Shown: positions 5,788 through 6,564 of the stretch, one piece after another
How the letters are laid out: each line of letters opens with the position of its first letter
How positions within the stretch are numbered: the stretch's first letter is position 1
NCBI GenBank assembly: GCA_020721485.1
Contig: DYMR01000106.1
Coordinates: 1-6,564 of the forward strand
From: Halothiobacillus neapolitanus
GTDB lineage: Bacteria > Pseudomonadota > Gammaproteobacteria > Halothiobacillales > Halothiobacillaceae
DNA length: 6,564 bases
Reading direction: 5' to 3'
Notes under the pieces: generated by a model
What the model saw: the letters and a program-made list of their open reading frames with translations, nothing else
What the model was told of the DNA's origin: nothing
Database searches by the model: none
Position numbers and translations under genes: made by a program

Positions 5788-6564
5788 ATGAACAGGCAGT
5801 TAAGCATCTTGTCGAAGACACAATCGGCTCAATTCAGCCCTGTCCTTTCCCATTGGAAAGGACGCATCTTGCTATTCGCGGTGGTTCTGGGCGTGCATGG
5901 CCTCGGTCTGTTTGCGCTCATTCGGCACGAATCTGCGCAACAACCGCCGTCGCCAACGCCCGCAGCGCCGGTCATGATGGCCAGCCTGATCACGCCACCC
6001 GCAGCAGAACCCACCAAGACACCGGCACTTCCGGCGCCTGTTCCCGCAGTAGAAACACCGCCACCGTCGGAAACACCCGCCGACTTCACCAAACAGTTGG
6101 AACCTAAGCCCGTTGAAAGCCCAAACATTGAGGCGGAAAAAGTGGCGGAGAAAGTGCCGGAAAAAGAGCCAGAACAAAAGCCAAAACCCCGGCCAAAGCA
6201 ACCCGCAGCGACCCAACCGATGACGCCGCCCGTTCCTCGGCACACAGAGAAAAAACCCACGCCGCGTGCACACCCGGCGATTCAAAAGCAAGCCACCGAA
6301 ACACATCCAACGCGTGCTGAACCCAAGCCCGCAGCGCCAACTCAACCACCGAGTCAACCGATTGATTCGGCAGGCATTACCACGCCAGAACCCACGCCAG
6401 AACCCACGCCCGCCCCCACACCCACACCTTTGCCGCCGCTGGTGGAGGCTCGGCCGCAAAACACTCCCAGCCCGCCATTCCCGCGCGGCGCCAGTGAGCG
6501 GGACGAAGAAGGCACCGTGATTTTGTCGATGGTGATTAACACCGAAGGCCGGATAGAAGATATT
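5788..6564 (+). CDS. tonB: TonB energy-transducing protein, 3' end outside the window
   Basis: The first 259 residues of TonB, which carries proton-motive energy from an ExbB-ExbD complex in the inner membrane to outer-membrane receptors such as Fiu. A single signal-anchor helix lies at about 26-45 (RILLFAVVLGVHGLGLFALI), with a histidine, H37, where TonB proteins keep theirs. A long Pro-rich periplasmic spacer follows (about 52-225) with Glu/Lys-Pro runs near 106-140 and Thr-Pro-Glu-Pro repeats near 199-212. The C-terminal domain then begins with PPFPRGASERDEEGTVILSMVINTEGRIEDI, the usual YP-x-A-x-x-x-x-x-EG-x-V pattern, and is cut by the window edge. The start at 5788 is the first ATG after an in-frame stop at 5680-5682, and it puts the helix at the right distance. 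No good ribosome site precedes it; a TTG at 5776 is no better. exbB and exbD are not visible and may follow. Confidence 0.88.
   Translation, partial: MNRQLSILSKTQSAQFSPVLSHWKGRILLFAVVLGVHGLGLFALIRHESAQQPPSPTPAAPVMMASLITPPAAEPTKTPALPAPVPAVETPPPSETPADFTKQLEPKPVESPNIEAEKVAEKVPEKEPEQKPKPRPKQPAATQPMTPPVPRHTEKKPTPRAHPAIQKQATETHPTRAEPKPAAPTQPPSQPIDSAGITTPEPTPEPTPAPTPTPLPPLVEARPQNTPSPPFPRGASERDEEGTVILSMVINTEGRIEDI
6382..6410 (+). repeat. 12-bp tandem repeat in the TonB spacer
   Basis: ACGCCAGAACCC occurs twice in tandem (6382-6393, 6394-6405), and a partial third unit ACGCC ends at 6410. It encodes TPEP units and passes into degenerate TPAP and TPTP. The unit is a multiple of three, so changes in copy number would lengthen or shorten the spacer without a frameshift. 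Confidence 0.8.

Noticed and set aside
5829..6542. Several minus-strand open frames with Gly/Ser/Cys/Phe-rich translations opposite tonB
   Set aside because: They mirror the Pro-rich coding of tonB. The plus-strand frame has a TonB anchor helix, Pro-rich spacer and C-terminal motif, while the antisense frames show only compositional bias.

Overview
The window is a chromosomal segment of a moderately to highly GC-rich Gram-negative bacterium. The outer-membrane TonB-dependent receptor and the TonB protein show this. The proteins look proteobacterial, most likely gammaproteobacterial, because the receptor and its oxygenase partner closely resemble E. coli Fiu and YbiX. The genus cannot be fixed from the sequence alone.

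Layout, left to right. (1) Positions 1-176 are non-coding. They hold a C/G-rich hairpin repeat with a strong G-quadruplex motif, followed by an AT-rich stretch that probably carries the promoter of the first gene. (2) Positions 177-1358 (+) encode a PatB/MalY-type PLP enzyme, a probable cystathionine beta-lyase. (3) Positions 5470 down to 1355 (-) form a compact three-gene operon: a Fiu-type catecholate siderophore receptor, a PiuC/YbiX 2-oxoglutarate Fe(II) hydroxylase, and a four-helix PepSY-associated inner-membrane protein of the PiuB type. The gaps are 10 bp between genes 1 and 2 and about 2 bp between genes 2 and 3, so the genes are probably co-transcribed and translationally coupled. 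The operon converges on the PLP-enzyme gene, and the two stop codons share one TTAA. (4) Positions 5471-5787 are a divergent control region with a Fur-box-like site, candidate promoters on both strands and three consecutive stem-loops on the tonB side. (5) From 5788 (+) to the right edge runs a tonB gene, cut off inside its C-terminal domain.

Working model: under iron limitation Fur leaves the shared site, and the receptor operon and tonB are expressed together. TonB energises the receptor to import catecholate iron complexes. The cytosolic PiuC and the membrane PepSY protein probably help process the ferric siderophore or release its iron. The PLP enzyme looks like an unrelated neighbour. 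No mobile element, tRNA, rRNA or CRISPR array is visible. The least explained part is the long structured leader in front of tonB.
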